64,000 nucleotides of DNA from Marinicella algicola (lineage in GTDB: Bacteria; Pseudomonadota; Gammaproteobacteria; Xanthomonadales; Marinicellaceae): assembly GCF_028401385.1 (NCBI RefSeq), contig NZ_JAQOMR010000001.1, positions 1,738,501-1,802,500 on the forward strand, given 5' to 3'. Under the pieces are notes generated by a model. The model made no database searches and was not told where the DNA came from. It worked only from the letters and a program-made list of their open reading frames with translations. This document shows, piece by piece, positions 30,752 to 41,996 of this stretch. The translations under genes were made by a program, and so were the position numbers. How positions within the stretch are numbered: position 1 is the first letter of the stretch; each line of letters begins with the position of its first letter.

Positions 30752-30774
30752 GTTTCCGCCCACGGGGCGGAAAC
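30752..30774. terminator. Hairpin between convergent ATPase and MscS genes
   Basis: GTTTCCGCCC (30752-30761) and GGGCGGAAAC (30765-30774) form a perfect 10-bp stem with a 3-base loop in the 109-base convergent gap. It is likely a shared bidirectional terminator, although no long T-tract follows. Confidence 0.6.
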
Positions 30775-30842
30775 CCACTGAGTCGGTTCAGCCACCTTGC
30801 AGCAGGCTTCCCCGATAAAGGCATCCAAAAGTCTCCCCGCCT

Positions 30843-33328
30843 TCACCTTTTTCCAAAACGGAAGAACCAGAAACGACGCCCCTGCTGGCGCGGACGTTCA
30901 GGACCGATGGGCATGAATTGCTCGGATCCTGGCGGCGCGCCTTCCGGTGGATAGTCGAGCGTATCCTGAAGTTTTGAGACTTCTTCGGTCGTAAGGTTAG
31001 GATAGGGAAGATTGCCGCTGCTGCGCCATTCGGCGACCGTTTGCTCGGCTTCACCACCCTTTTCGGGATCGATGCCGCGATCGCGCGCAAAGTAGAGGGT
31101 TTGGGCCGGATAGGCAAAATCTGTCCCTGATTCATCAACGAGCATCATCATCCGCAAGATCACGTCTTCCTGTATCGCGAGAAACTCCGAATAATCGACG
31201 GTGCGGATATAGGCGAAAATCTCGTATTCGATCCGATTCTCTGCAACTCCCAGAAGCCGCACCCGCGCCGGGTCGGGCAGAACCTTCGGATGGGCAACCA
31301 GCATGCGCCGGATCTCCGCCAGCAGATAGCGCAACTGGTCCAGGCTGGTTTCGGGCCTGAGCGCAAAAGTGCGGCGCATCAAGATGTTGTCGCGGCGGCT
31401 GAAGTTCTCGATGTTGGAGGAGATAAAATCTGAATTCGGTATGGTCAGCAGTGTCCGCTCCAGTGTGCGGATGACCGTGGCCCTTAGCCCGATATGCTCG
31501 ACCGCTCCGATCCGTCCGTCAAATCGGCCAAAATCATTGACGTCGACAGGTCGGTCAACGAACAGGATGAAGGCAGAGATCACATTTTCAAGCGTTGAAC
31601 GCGCGGCGAAGGCAATCGCGATCCCGCTGATGCCAAGACCGGCGACAGCCGCGCCATAGGGAATTCGCAGTGCCTCGGCAAAGAGCAGGATATTGGAGCA
31701 GAGCAGAAGAACCTTGGCGACACCAACCATGAGCGATGCAAGGATTTCACCGCGCGGGTTGATCAGGCCCGCCCTCTCGATCCCTTGATGCAGCCGGTCA
31801 ACGACCCAGAACTCGATCGGAATGGCGCCCGCGATCATCATCAGGATCGCCATCGATTTGATGGCGCTGCTGAACTCGGACGGCAAACCCAGGATGGTGA
31901 AACCCAAATAGTTTATGACGCCGAAGGCAAACAACCGGAAACCCCAGATTGCAGGCCCGGGGCGGTGTGCTGCGTTCTCAGTGGCACTCCCGATCAGGGT
32001 GATGAGTGAAAGTATGAGACCGACGACGAAGGCGGTGCAGACCGCGACAAGAAAGATGGCGACAAGCCCCGCCCACTGCCAGGTTTCAAGCGGGCCTAAG
32101 GGTTGCAAGCCCGCCGGCGCCCATCCGGCGACGAGCGCACGTATCTTGAAATAGGGCGCTTTTGAGTGTGCGTCATAGGGCAGAACCCGGACCGCTTTCG
32201 GCAGGTTTTCTGTGGCAGCGTAGAGCGCACGCACGGTGCGCACCGTCTCGGGCGTGAACTTCCATTGCACACCGTCATCGGTTTCTGTTGGTGCGAGGAC
32301 GATATCGCCTGCGGGATGAGTGAAATAGACGAAGGGTTCGAGTGAGCCGGGGTCGTTGGGGATTTCCTGAAACACAACCTCGCCAATGCGGGCGATCACC
32401 TCGTTGAGATACTCGGTAACCAGAATGGACTGCCGGTCACGCACCACGGACGGCATTTCCGAAAGATCGAGCGCCGCTATCGCGGTTTCCTGCATGGCCG
32501 GCCCGGCCCGCATCGCATCCACAAAGCTTTCCATGGCCGCGCGCGGGGTCGCACCGTCAAAGCGCCCTCCCCTTTGTGCACGCCAGCCTCCGCCTCCTTC
32601 GCAATCTCGGAGAACAGGCGTTTGACAACATCGGCGGGCGGCGCAACCATGAACCAGTCCTCCCCAACGCGACGAAACTGCAGCGGCAGTGTACGGCCAT
32701 CATAGCGCGTAAGCACCAGTTCAGCCGACTCGCCTTCCGGCGCGCTGCTTTCGAAAACATCGGGATCGACGGTGAACTGATCGAGTAGAAGCACCAGCGG
32801 CGCGAGCTCCCGGGCGTGATTTTCGCGCCCACCTTCCGGAAAGATCAGCATCGACAGAAGGTCATCCTGATATTCCAGCCGACCGCTTTCCACCGCCTCG
32901 GCAGCAATCAGGAAGGTGCGCAGGGTTTCAGACGGCGATGACTGTAAGGCGCGCAAATTCTGGTCGTGATCGGAAGGAATCCGCGCCCCCGTCCACCATT
33001 GCTTGTTGCCAAAACGGCCAACAAAACTCGCCCCATCCTCCGACAGGATAAACTCAAACGAACCGCTACTCTTTGGCGTATTCCACGTGCCTGAAAGCCG
33101 GTTGCCCTGGACATCGCCCTCAAGACGGCCGCTATAGGCCGGATAGCGACCGGTAACATGGTCGCCGTTCTGCTGCAGGTATACGCGCGCGCCGCCATCA
33201 AACCAGCGCAGATCCCAGGCGCCGGTCCAACTATCTGTTGCGGCCATAGCTACAGAAAGAAAGCCTGCGGCAAAGATGATCCAGACGGTGAGGACAAACC
33301 CTCTCAATCTTTTTGAAGGAACATTCAA
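30843..33328 (-). CDS. Large MscS-family mechanosensitive channel with periplasmic beta domain, one frame break
   Basis: About 828 residues. Signal peptide (VLTVWIIFAAGFLSVAMA). Then an unusual Trp/Gly-rich beta domain, roughly residues 30-115 (SWTGAWDLRWFDGG, VTGRYPAYSGRLEGDV, LSGTWNTPKSSGSFEFILSE), a long periplasmic region, several helices, and the MscS pore/beta core (YGAAVAGLGISGIAIAFAAR, VDRPVDVNDFGRFDGRIGAV, LLTIPNSDFISSNIENFSRR). The break is at CCCC 32569-32572; one more base restores HKGGGRFDGATPRAAMESF. Start unclear: TTG 33328 fits the signal peptide, while ATG 33397 is an alternative. It opens on hypo-osmotic membrane tension. No operon partner. Confidence 0.84.
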
Positions 33329-33904
33329 GCGATAGTCTGTAGATCGTGTCTTTATGTGCTTCAAACCCTGCCTGCTCCCGCCCAATGCACAAATCATTTT
33401 GTACCGACTATGACGCAGATCGACGCCGGGCACCACCGACCAGATCACCACAAGCGCGAGATAGTCCTATTCGATTGGAGCGCACAGCAAAGGCATGCGC
33501 TCATCAAGGCGAGCCTTGCCATGGTTCCTAGGAAATACTCTGCAACTCGCGCCATTTGCTCAACCGTGCATGCGCTGCCGTGTAAAATCTGTCCCGCAGC
33601 GCGGGCCTCTGAGCCTGGGAAAACTATGCACCAACAAACCCTGGGATCAAACACATAGCCACGCGAGAGATCCTCTTCCGAAGAACCATAGCCAAGAAGC
33701 AACGCGGTGACCGCCTGCCGCTCCTGCGCCTTTTTTATAATTTACGTCCCGTCGCAACAACAGCCTTGCGCCCGCGGAGCGGAGGAGGCATCGCATCGAA
33801 CGGCAATTGCCGGACATCGGTGTTTGCAACAGGGAAACCTGTTTGCCGTTTGAAACCCAATGCATTTCGCGACAACAGAACCAATACGGTCAGGGGTTTA
33901 GCCG
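33329..33904. other. Intergenic region, no gene recognised
   Basis: 576 bases between the mscS-type start and the end of the GH105 gene. Several short overlapping frames exist on both strands. The longest, 33445-33702 on the minus strand, has third-position use unlike the neighbours and no recognisable domain. I see no tRNA or clear regulatory element. Confidence 0.45.
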
Positions 33905-34989
33905 TTATTGAGTTGCTGAGGACCGTGCTATCGCATCGACCAGCATCAGCATTGTCAGCGCTTGGCCATATGGCGCGGGGATATCGGGAATCTGTCGATA
34001 GAAATCGAGCGTATGGCCCATCGGAGTGCCATCGGAAACATGGGTTACAATCCCGTCATCGCCAATACAACCAAGGACGGCCTGAAACGCCTTTTCGGCA
34101 ACCGGCTGGAAGGACTGCGGCAGGATTCCAAGCGAAATCCCTCTGGATATGCCGTAGGCAATACCGGCGGTTGCCGATGCCTCTATCGGCGCCGTCGGAT
34201 CGTCAAGAAGCGTGTGAAAAAGCCCTCGGCATTCTGCCGTTTCTTGAGCGCCGTTGCCTGAGCCACAAGAACATTGGTGAGATAGAGATGAGTCGCCGGT
34301 GGCAGGGTCTCTACGATGGAAAACAGTTCGGGGATAGCGATGGTGATCCAGGAATTGCCGCGTGCCCAGAGCGCACCGGCGAAATTGTGGCGCCCGTTGA
34401 AAGTCCAGCCATGATACCAGAGGCCGGTCTTCGGGTCGCCGAGATAACGTGTGTGTATCAGGAACTGATGCACAGCCTCCTCAACCCAGTCGGGACGATC
34501 GAAGCGCTTGCCCGCACGCGCCAGAAACAGGCAGGTCATGAACAGCGTGTCGTCCCATAACTCGCCGTCATTCATCCGCTCCTTAACCACATGCTGAAAG
34601 CCGCCGTCTTCGGTGCGGGCCAAGCCTGTCATCAGCCATTCGGCCCAGTCTTTGACGAGCGCTTCCCATTCGGGCCGTTCGACATCGTCGATCAGGAACG
34701 AAAGCGCCAGCATCGGCGCGGTGGAATTGACCTGGCGCGGCGGCAGCCCGCGCGAAATCTGCCATTCATACCAGTCGGCCAGCGCGTTGATCAGATCCAG
34801 ATCACCGGTCTGGCAGGCATGGCGGTAAAGCCCGTAGACACCGACACCGATCTCCCAGTCCCATTCGTCGAACTGGATCGAGAAGGTTCCTTCAGCAATG
34901 GGGGCGGTTTCATTGATGCCGCGGATCCGTGATAGGCCGGTGGCAACATTGGCAAGGTGGCCGAGAAGTTCCTGTCTTTCGTGATGCAT
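33905..34989 (-). CDS. Unsaturated rhamnogalacturonyl hydrolase-like protein (GH105), one frame break
   Basis: About 361 residues, an (alpha/alpha)6 barrel that removes the unsaturated uronyl residue left by pectin lyases. Marks: DWEIGVGVYGLYRHACQTGD, LWDDTLFMTCLFLARAGKRF with the catalytic Asp, and GALWARGNSWITIAIPELF, the GH105 WARGNxW motif. The break is at A5 34218-34222 (plus strand); one more base restores EGFFHTLLDDPTAPIEASAT, and the C-terminal part then runs to a TAA at 33905. Last gene of the long minus-strand glycan operon, 15 bases after the 831-residue gene. Cytoplasmic, since no signal peptide is seen. Confidence 0.87.
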
Positions 34990-35004
34990 GGCTTTTCAGT
35001 CTTT

Positions 35005-37496
35005 TCAGTTCGGAGCCGGCACGGCAAAAGCCGGTTGCCAGATGATTTCAGGCGTTTGTGAGAAGGTCGGAAAGTGTGTGTGGCGGCCTTCAACGAACAG
35101 GCCGTCGCGATAGTCGAGGCGGAGCGCAGGCGAAAACGGACCTTCGAATGCGAGGCTCAGCGGCGCCTCGTCGAGGACAAGCCGCGTCCGACCGGCAAGG
35201 GCGGCAACATCGGCGAGGCCGGCGCCTGCAAGTTCGCCGACCGTAATCGCCCAGCCGGTGCGCTTGCCCTCGACACGATGCTCGATGCCCGCGCCCGGCC
35301 CTTGCTGTATGGCTGTGATCGGCCCCGTCGCCTTCAGCATGATGAAACTGCCCGCAGAGCGCAGTACCAGAAAATCCGGCCCGGCAATATGTTCGTCGAA
35401 GGCTGCGAGCGGGGCATAGGCATGGGTGAAGGCGAGACGCGGATTTTCGCCGAGATCGCTCAGAAACAGGCAGCAATTGCGGAACTGGCCGACGCGCGGC
35501 ATGATGCCGTTGCCCGCCCAGAAGGACGGCCTGTCCGCCCCCAGGGATCGTCCGCGCCCGGATGGTTGACCCAGACCCGCGCCATCGGATGTCCCGCGGC
35601 CTGCACATCGGCCAGATGCTGCTGATGTCCCTTCGCGCCGGGCGTGGCATCGATGCTGGCCGAAAGCTGCACACCCGCCGTCTTGTACAGAGCAAGCTGC
35701 GCCGCACGACCATAGCCCTGCACATAATGAGCACAAACCGCCCGGCCCTCGGGCGGGGCGGCGCAGTCACCAAGGCCGTCAGGCGGGCTATAATCGCCAG
35801 CGCAAAACATCGGCAACGCCGCAACGCCGCGATTAAGCCAGCCGGTTGCGAACGCAATTGTGGCGAACGGTGCGAGTTCACTGAGCGGCCCGGCCCGCAG
35901 CTCCTTGTCATAGGCACGCCCCATGGTTCCGGCCGAGACCCCGTTGATCGTGTGTAACGCGATCATGGAAAACAGCCGGTCGAGAACCTTTTCGGCCCGC
36001 GCCCTGATGGCCTCACCGGCAAAACGCTGCAAAGCGAGAAGGCCGATAAAATCAATCGGGTAATAGGCCGCCGAATTCCACTCGGCGAGGCCGTGATCCT
36101 CAACGGCATCGAACCAGCGTTCAAGGCGCGTTTCTGCAAGAGCCGCATGCTCGCTCCCGCTGATGCCGGAGTTGGTGAACACGGCATCGGCAAAAGCTCA
36201 CCGGCGATCAGTTCGGCAACATGGAAGCAGAGCACATGGTTTTCGCTCCAGAACCACATCGTGTCATTGCCGGGCTCAGTCATCCAGTAGCGGTAGCCGA
36301 GGATGGCGGTTTCGATTTGGGCGCGAAGCGCTTCCGGAAGGGCGTCCCGGTGGATAGCGTAGATCCAAAGCAGCGGCACGATCACGAAGTCGGAGCAGTC
36401 CCGCCGCGTATCAATGGCATCCAGCGTGTCGGCAAGCGCCGCCCGATCGCCGTCATCGAGGGCTAGACCGAGCGTGAGGCGCGCAAGCACGCGCCCGACC
36501 CTGAGTTCACCGTTTGCCGCAAGGTAAGCGAGGCCCGCTTTCTTGCGTGCCGCGAGGCTGCCTTCAAGGCGGCTTGGCCCGTCCTCACGCAACAGCGCAA
36601 AGGCGATCTTGCGTTCGATGCGGCTGTCGCCAATGCGGAACCCGATATCAAGTTCATGATACCCGTCGGGAAGTTCATCGGGCAACGCGAATTCCAGCTG
36701 TTGTTCGCCAGCCCTCAGTGTGGATATTGCTTCAAACAGCGGCGGCAGATGATGCATGTGGACACTCTGCTGCACCTTCGCCTCGACCATCACAGGGGCC
36801 TCTGACGGCCGGTCGATAATGAGACGCAGATCAGCGCCTTTTTGAAAACGACCCGATCCGGGCGGATGGCACGGGCAAGTTCCATCAACATTTCGAGCGT
36901 GTTGCCGTCAGAATTCCCCGGCACCTCGGCTTCAAGCGCGCCCTCGCCGAGCCAGGTCAGTTCGACGAAGTAATTGGTGTCACGCTCGGCAATTTCCTCC
37001 ACCAGCATCACCAGATCGGAGCCGCCGTCTGCAAGCGGCAGGACCAGTTCCATTTCCTGTGCCTCGTTGCGGGTATAGGGCTCGAACGCGGCAATCTCTT
37101 TGCCATCAACAAAGACGTGCGCACCACCGCATGTCGCGAGGCGGAAGGAAAGCTGCCCGATTTCGGCGGAACGAGCCGGGTGCGTACCCAGCGCGACAGC
37201 CGCGTCGGACGATGCCAGAAACCGGAGAAATCAAGCCTGCGGTTGAACCCCGGCAGATTGGTCGAGACGATCTGGAAGTCATCCTTCAGCGCAACGTTGC
37301 GGCCCGCAATCTCCGCGCGCACTGCCGTCCGGCACGGCAGTTCGCCAACATCGACAAAGCCGTTGATGAACTTGTAGTCGACATTGTCTGTCCCGCGCGT
37401 CACCGCGCCGGGATAGTATTGCGCCTCAAGCGGACCAAGCGCGAAGGCCGTTACCGTCTCGCCCGTCTGGCTGACAAAGCGCGCGACATTATCCAT
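35005..37496 (-). CDS. Uncharacterised 831-residue protein in glycan locus, four frame breaks
   Basis: I do not recognise the family. Corrected product: an N-terminal beta-rich part (MDNVARFVSQTGETVTAFAL; FRLATCGGAHVFVDGKE), a central helical part resembling an (alpha/alpha) toroid (MWFWSENHVLCFHVAELIAG, NSAAYYPIDFIGLLALQRF), and a C-terminal beta part (GPDFLVLRSAGSFIMLKATG). The ENHxLxFH motif recalls toroid-type polysaccharide lyases and hydrolases, but this is only a resemblance. Breaks: 37156-37158, 36837-36843, 36192-36195, 35538-35542, each one missing base in a run. The start overlaps the HAD gene stop; GH105 follows. No signal peptide, so it probably acts on imported oligosaccharides (inference). 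Confidence 0.75.
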
Positions 37497-38748
37497 GGGC
37501 GGTCTCCCGGTCGGGCAAGGATAATTCGATGGTTTCAATCATCGCCACCAGTTGATCGAGGCTGTCGATATGGAAATGCGGTTTCTCCGAAGAGTCTGCG
37601 GGCAGATGTGTGCGCCGTTTCGACCAGGCGACGAACAGGCTGATGAGGCCAAACTCATTCGCACCACGGATATCGCGGGCGAGATTGTTGCCGGCCATGA
37701 CGATGCGTGATCTGTCAGCCGCGCCAAGGCCGAGATCGCGAAGTGCGGCTGCAAACATCATCGGCGACGGCTTGCTCTCGCCGATATCGCCCGAGATCGA
37801 ATGGCTCTCCATCAGCTCCCAGATACCGCGCGGCTTCAGCATGTTCTCGAAGGTTTCGCGCGGGCCGTCGGCGACCAGTGCCAGCCTGTAGCCGAGTGCG
37901 TGAAGCGTGCGGACGGCATCCATGGCGAAGGGGATTTCCTCGGCTTCGATCACCACTTCGCTGCCGGGCTTTTTCACCTCGGTCGCCTCGTCGATCAGCG
38001 TATCGCCGCAATCGAGAAACACCGCCTCAAGATGCGGCACGCTCTCCGGGAGCGCGGCGATCAGCGCCTGCATCCGCTTCGGGATCCACTGTTCGAGCGC
38101 CGTCCATGGCACGAGCGCCGGCTCTTGCGCTGCGGCGATGAAATCGAAGCGCGGCACGAAGGCCGCCCGTTTCATGGCGAGCCGGGCCAGGCGATGTTGT
38201 TCCGGTGTTGCCGACCAGGCACCGCTTTCGGCAAAGGCATTGCCGAGATGAATACCGCCCGCACCCGCATCACGCCCGCACATTTCGGCAATCTTCGCCC
38301 CGACCATGGAGCACATGATGCGCGAAACGCCCCAAAGCGCGTGTTTGCCCGGCTCCACGTAAAGCACTGGTCGTGTGCCCCTCATTTCAGGCAATCCGCT
38401 GCCGTCATCGACCGAAACCCGCATGCCATGCATCGAGCCTTCAACGCGAACGACGGCGCCTTCGGCATCGACGTGCACCCACACATGTTCGAGGTCGTAG
38501 AGATGCTGGATATCCCAGTCGTGCCAGATCGCGTATTCGATCACCGATCCGCCTTGCGGCGGCGTAATATCGAACTTCGATGATGGCGACCGGGCAGTAT
38601 GGCGGATCACGCTATAGCCGAGTGCGATTGGCGGCGCGGGTTCGGCGCAGTCGATCATCAGCACCGGCCGGTGCGTTTCGGCCATCGCAAAATCATCGTC
38701 AGGCACGCCTTCGGGTGGGGCCGGTTCGGCCAGAGAACAGAGGCTCAT
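37489..38748 (-). CDS. HAD-superfamily protein with large uncharacterised N-terminal domain
   Basis: Unbroken, 419 residues. The first ~230 residues are unrecognised and well ordered (SVIEYAIWHDWDIQHLYDLE, HVWVHVDAEGAVVRVEGSMH). The rest is a HAD fold: motif I AVFLDCGDTLIDEATE, where the second Asp of DxDxT is Gly, motif II around LALVADGPRETF, motif III Lys in GESKPSPMMFAAALRDLG, motif IV VMAGNNLARDIRGANEFG. ATG 38748 is preceded by GCAGGGG. It overlaps the next gene by eight bases. The missing Asp makes classical phosphatase chemistry uncertain. Possibly a sugar-phosphate or glycan-related hydrolase (inference). Confidence 0.8.
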   Translation of the reverse strand: MSLCSLAEPAPPEGVPDDDFAMAETHRPVLMIDCAEPAPPIALGYSVIRHTARSPSSKFDITPPQGGSVIEYAIWHDWDIQHLYDLEHVWVHVDAEGAVVRVEGSMHGMRVSVDDGSGLPEMRGTRPVLYVEPGKHALWGVSRIMCSMVGAKIAEMCGRDAGAGGIHLGNAFAESGAWSATPEQHRLARLAMKRAAFVPRFDFIAAAQEPALVPWTALEQWIPKRMQALIAALPESVPHLEAVFLDCGDTLIDEATEVKKPGSEVVIEAEEIPFAMDAVRTLHALGYRLALVADGPRETFENMLKPRGIWELMESHSISGDIGESKPSPMMFAAALRDLGLGAADRSRIVMAGNNLARDIRGANEFGLISLFVAWSKRRTHLPADSSEKPHFHIDSLDQLVAMIETIELSLPDRETAHG

Positions 38749-38838
38749 GCGCCGACCCCTGCCCCGCATCCTCACCAACGCCTTCAAGTGTAAGCGCTTC
38801 GGCGTGGTGACAGCGTACATCGCGGCCATCGACGGTTC

Positions 38839-39809
38839 TCAGTGCCGGTTTTCGCTGGCGCAGCGCTCGGTGGCGTAGGCGCAACGGGGATGAAAGGCAC
38901 AGCCCGATGGCGGATCGGAGGCATCAGGCACCTCGCCCTTCAGCACGCCGCGTTTTTCAGACGAACGCTTGCGCGGATCAGGCTGCGGCACGGCGCCCAG
39001 CAGCGCTTCCGTATAGGGATGACGCGGGCGGGAGAACAGCCGGTCCGTCTCGCCAAGCTCCACGATCTGCCCGAGATACATCACCGCGATCCGGTCGGAG
39101 ATATGCTCCACCATGCCGAGATCATGGGTGATGAACAGATAGGTCAGGTCAAACTTCTCCTGCAGGTCCTGCAGCAGGTTGATGTTCTGGGCGGCAACCG
39201 AAACGTCGAGCGCGGAAACCGCCTCATCGGCCGCGATAAAGGCAGGCGATAGAGCAAGCGCGCGCGCGATGCCGATCCTCTGGCGCTGACCACCGGAAAA
39301 GGCGTGGGGTAGCGCGTGGCATATTCGGGCCTGAGACCGACGAAAGACAGCAACTCGCCCACGCGTTTGGCGATCTCGTCCTTGGAATAACCATGCACCA
39401 CCATCGGCTCGCCGATGAGATCCAGCAGCGTCATGCGCGGATTGAGCGAGGAATAGGGATCCTGGAAGATCATCTGCATTTCGCGACGCACCGGGCGCAG
39501 TTCCTTGTCGCTCATCGCCGAGATATCGATCACCTGACCGTCGTTCTCGCGAAACAGGATTTGGCCGCCGGTCAGGGTGTAGGCGCGCAGGATCAGCCGG
39601 GCCACGGTCGATTTACCCGAACCGCTTTCGCCGACAAGCCCGAAGGTCTCGCCCTTGCGGATGTCGAAGGAGACATCGTCAACGGCGCGCAGCACCTTCA
39701 GTTCACGCCCCTTGTGCCCGCCCTTCACGGTAAAATGCTTCTTCAGACCGCGAACGGAGATCAGCACATCGTCGGGCATGGAACCTTTGATGATATTATA
39801 GTCGCTCAT
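38839..39809 (-). CDS. ABC importer ATPase, OppF/DppF type, one frame break
   Basis: About 323 residues. Walker [26 protein letters not shown], then after correction [20 protein letters not shown] and [19 protein letters not shown]; the C-terminal oligopeptide-transporter tail has the Cys cluster [16 protein letters not shown]. The break is at GGGG 39305-39308 (plus strand), immediately before the signature motif. ATG 39809 overlaps the OppD stop (ATGA). Confidence 0.88.
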
Positions 39810-40844
39810 GCTCCGGCCTCCGGCAGTTTTCCGGCAAAATGACAGAGCGCCTCCTGGCCGTGATCAAAGGGCACGCGCGGCGGCGTCTTCGCAGCACAAA
39901 CCGACGGATCGGCATAGTCGCATCGCGTGTGGAACACGCAGCCGGAGGGAATGTTGTAGGGATCCGGCACCGAGCCCTTAATGACGCTCAGGCGGCGCTG
40001 TTTCTTCTGGCCAAGGCGCGGGATCGACCCCAGTAGCGCCCGCGTATAAGGGTGCTGGGGATTGTAGAAAATGTCATCGACCAGCCCGGTCTCCACGACC
40101 CGGCCGAGATACATCACCGCGACCCGGTCGGCGATATCGGCAACCACACCGAAATTATGGGTAATGAACACGATCGCCATGCCGAGTTCCTGCTGAAGCG
40201 ATTTCAGCAGTTCGAGTATCTGCGCTTCGGTGGTGACATCAAGTGCGGTGGTCGGCTCGTCAGCGATCAGCAGCGCCGGGTCGCAGGCCAGCGCCAGGGC
40301 AATCATCGCGCGCTGGCGCATGCCGCCGGAAAGCTGGTGGGGTAGCTGTCGAGAAGCCGTTCGGGCTGGGGAAGCTGCACCCGGGCCAGAAGATCGCGGG
40401 CACGCTCCCGCGCCTCCTCCTTGCTTGCGCGGCGATGCAACATGACGGTGCGCATAATCTGGCTGCCGATCGAGTGAACCGGAGAAAGCGCGGTCATCGG
40501 CTCCTGGAACACCATGCCGATTCTGTCGCCCCTCAGCTTGCGCATCAGCCGGCTGTCGCGTGAAAGCCCGTCGAGCCGGTATTCTTTGTCGCCATCCGGG
40601 TTAAAACGTATTTCGCCGCTGCCCTCCTGCGCGTTTCTGGCCAGAAGCCGCATGATCGCCCGGACCGTCACTGACTTGCCCGAGCCGCTCTCGCCGACAA
40701 TGCCAAGAACCTCGCCGCGATTGACGTGATAATTTACGCCGTTGACGGCCGTTACCAGCCCGTCGCGGGTTTTGAAGGCAACCTCGACATCGTCGAGTTG
40801 CAGAAGCCGTTCGGGTGGCATTTTTTGTTCGTCTTGTCCAGCAT
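39806..40844 (-). CDS. ABC importer ATPase, OppD/DppD type, frame break(s)
   Basis: Walker [46 protein letters not shown], switch [16 protein letters not shown]-terminal Cys motif [17 protein letters not shown]. The break is at GGGG 40339-40342 (plus strand); one more base restores [16 protein letters not shown]. The in-frame start as written is ATG 40821 (MPPERLLQL), which lacks a ribosome site. ATG 40844 with upstream AGG would read [17 protein letters not shown] if one A is missing from the A6 run at 40827-40834, and is my preferred start. Confidence 0.86.
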
Positions 40845-40853
40845 GGCAAAAAC

Positions 40854-41989
40854 CTATTGTCCGTAGGGGTCGGCCGCATCCCTGAGACCGTCACCGAGGA
40901 AATTGAAGGCCAGCACGACCGCGACCACGGCCAGACCCGGTGCAAGCAGCCAGGGGCGAGCGAGATCGAGCGGAGGTTCTGCGCGTCCTGCAGCAAAACG
41001 CCCCATGAGACGACCGGCGGGCGCAGACCGAGACCGAGGAAGGAAAGCGCCGTCTCGCCGAGGATCATCTCCGGCACGGCAAGCGTCATCGCCGCGATGA
41101 TATAGGAGGTCATCGCCGGCAGCATGTGCTTGGTGATCACGCGATATTCCGAGGCTCCAGCAAGGCGCGCCGCCATCACATAGTCTTCCGATTTCAGCGA
41201 CAGGAAGCGGCCACGCACCACGCGGGCGAGATGGGTCCAGCCGATCAGTGCCAGAATGAGGGTGATCAAGACATAGACAAACAGCGGATCCCAGGCGATC
41301 GGCAGAGCTGCGGCAAGCCCCATCCAGAGTGGAATCGTCGGAACCGAGCGGATGAACTCCATCATTCTCTGGATCGCCGTATCGACAAAACCGCCGTAGT
41401 AGCCGGAAATCGAACCGAAGAAGAGCCCGAGTACAAAGGCGAAGAACACACCGACCAGACCGGCCGAAAGGGTGACGCGCGCACCATACACCAGACGGGA
41501 GAACAGATCGCGGCCGAGCGAGTCTGTACCCAGAAGATTAACCTTCTGGCGGCGGGCATCGATGCCGAAGAGATGAAGATCGGCCTTCCAGAAGCCCCAG
41601 AACTTATATTTTTCGCCATGCACGAAGAACCGGATCGGCAACGGCTTGGTCTTGTCCTGCACATAGGTAATACGCGCGGTTTCCGGATCACGTGTGCGCT
41701 TCAGTTCATAAACGAAGGGGCGTGTCAGAGATCCGTCATGGATGACGCGCACCATTTGTGGCGGCACGAAGGTTTCCAGCCGCTCGATGGAATCGGGCGC
41801 ATAAGGTGCGACGATCTCAGCGAAGATCGCCGTGATATAGGCCAGTACAAGGAAGATCAGCGAGATCAGGGCAAGCCGGTGCTGACGGAAGCGCCACCAC
41901 ATCAACTTCCATGAATTGGCGGTGTAGATGCTCTGCTCTGCCGCCGCCAGCGCGTTTTCTTCTGCGTAGACTGAAGTTTCAAAGGTCAT
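40854..41989 (-). CDS. ABC importer permease, OppC/DppC type, one frame break
   Basis: About 378 residues. An N-terminal cytoplasmic tail, helix [20 protein letters not shown], a long periplasmic insert ([20 protein letters not shown]) typical of this subgroup, [17 protein letters not shown], and EAA loop [20 protein letters not shown]. The break is at GGGG 40953-40956 (plus strand); one more base restores [20 protein letters not shown] and the end [13 protein letters not shown] at 40854. As written, the frame runs on wrongly into the OppD gene. Confidence 0.87.
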
Positions 41990-41996
41990 AACGGCC

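Noticed and set aside
33445..33702. Minus-strand 85-codon frame in the mscS/GH105 gap
   Set aside because: No ribosome site, no recognisable domain, and third-position composition unlike the neighbouring genes.
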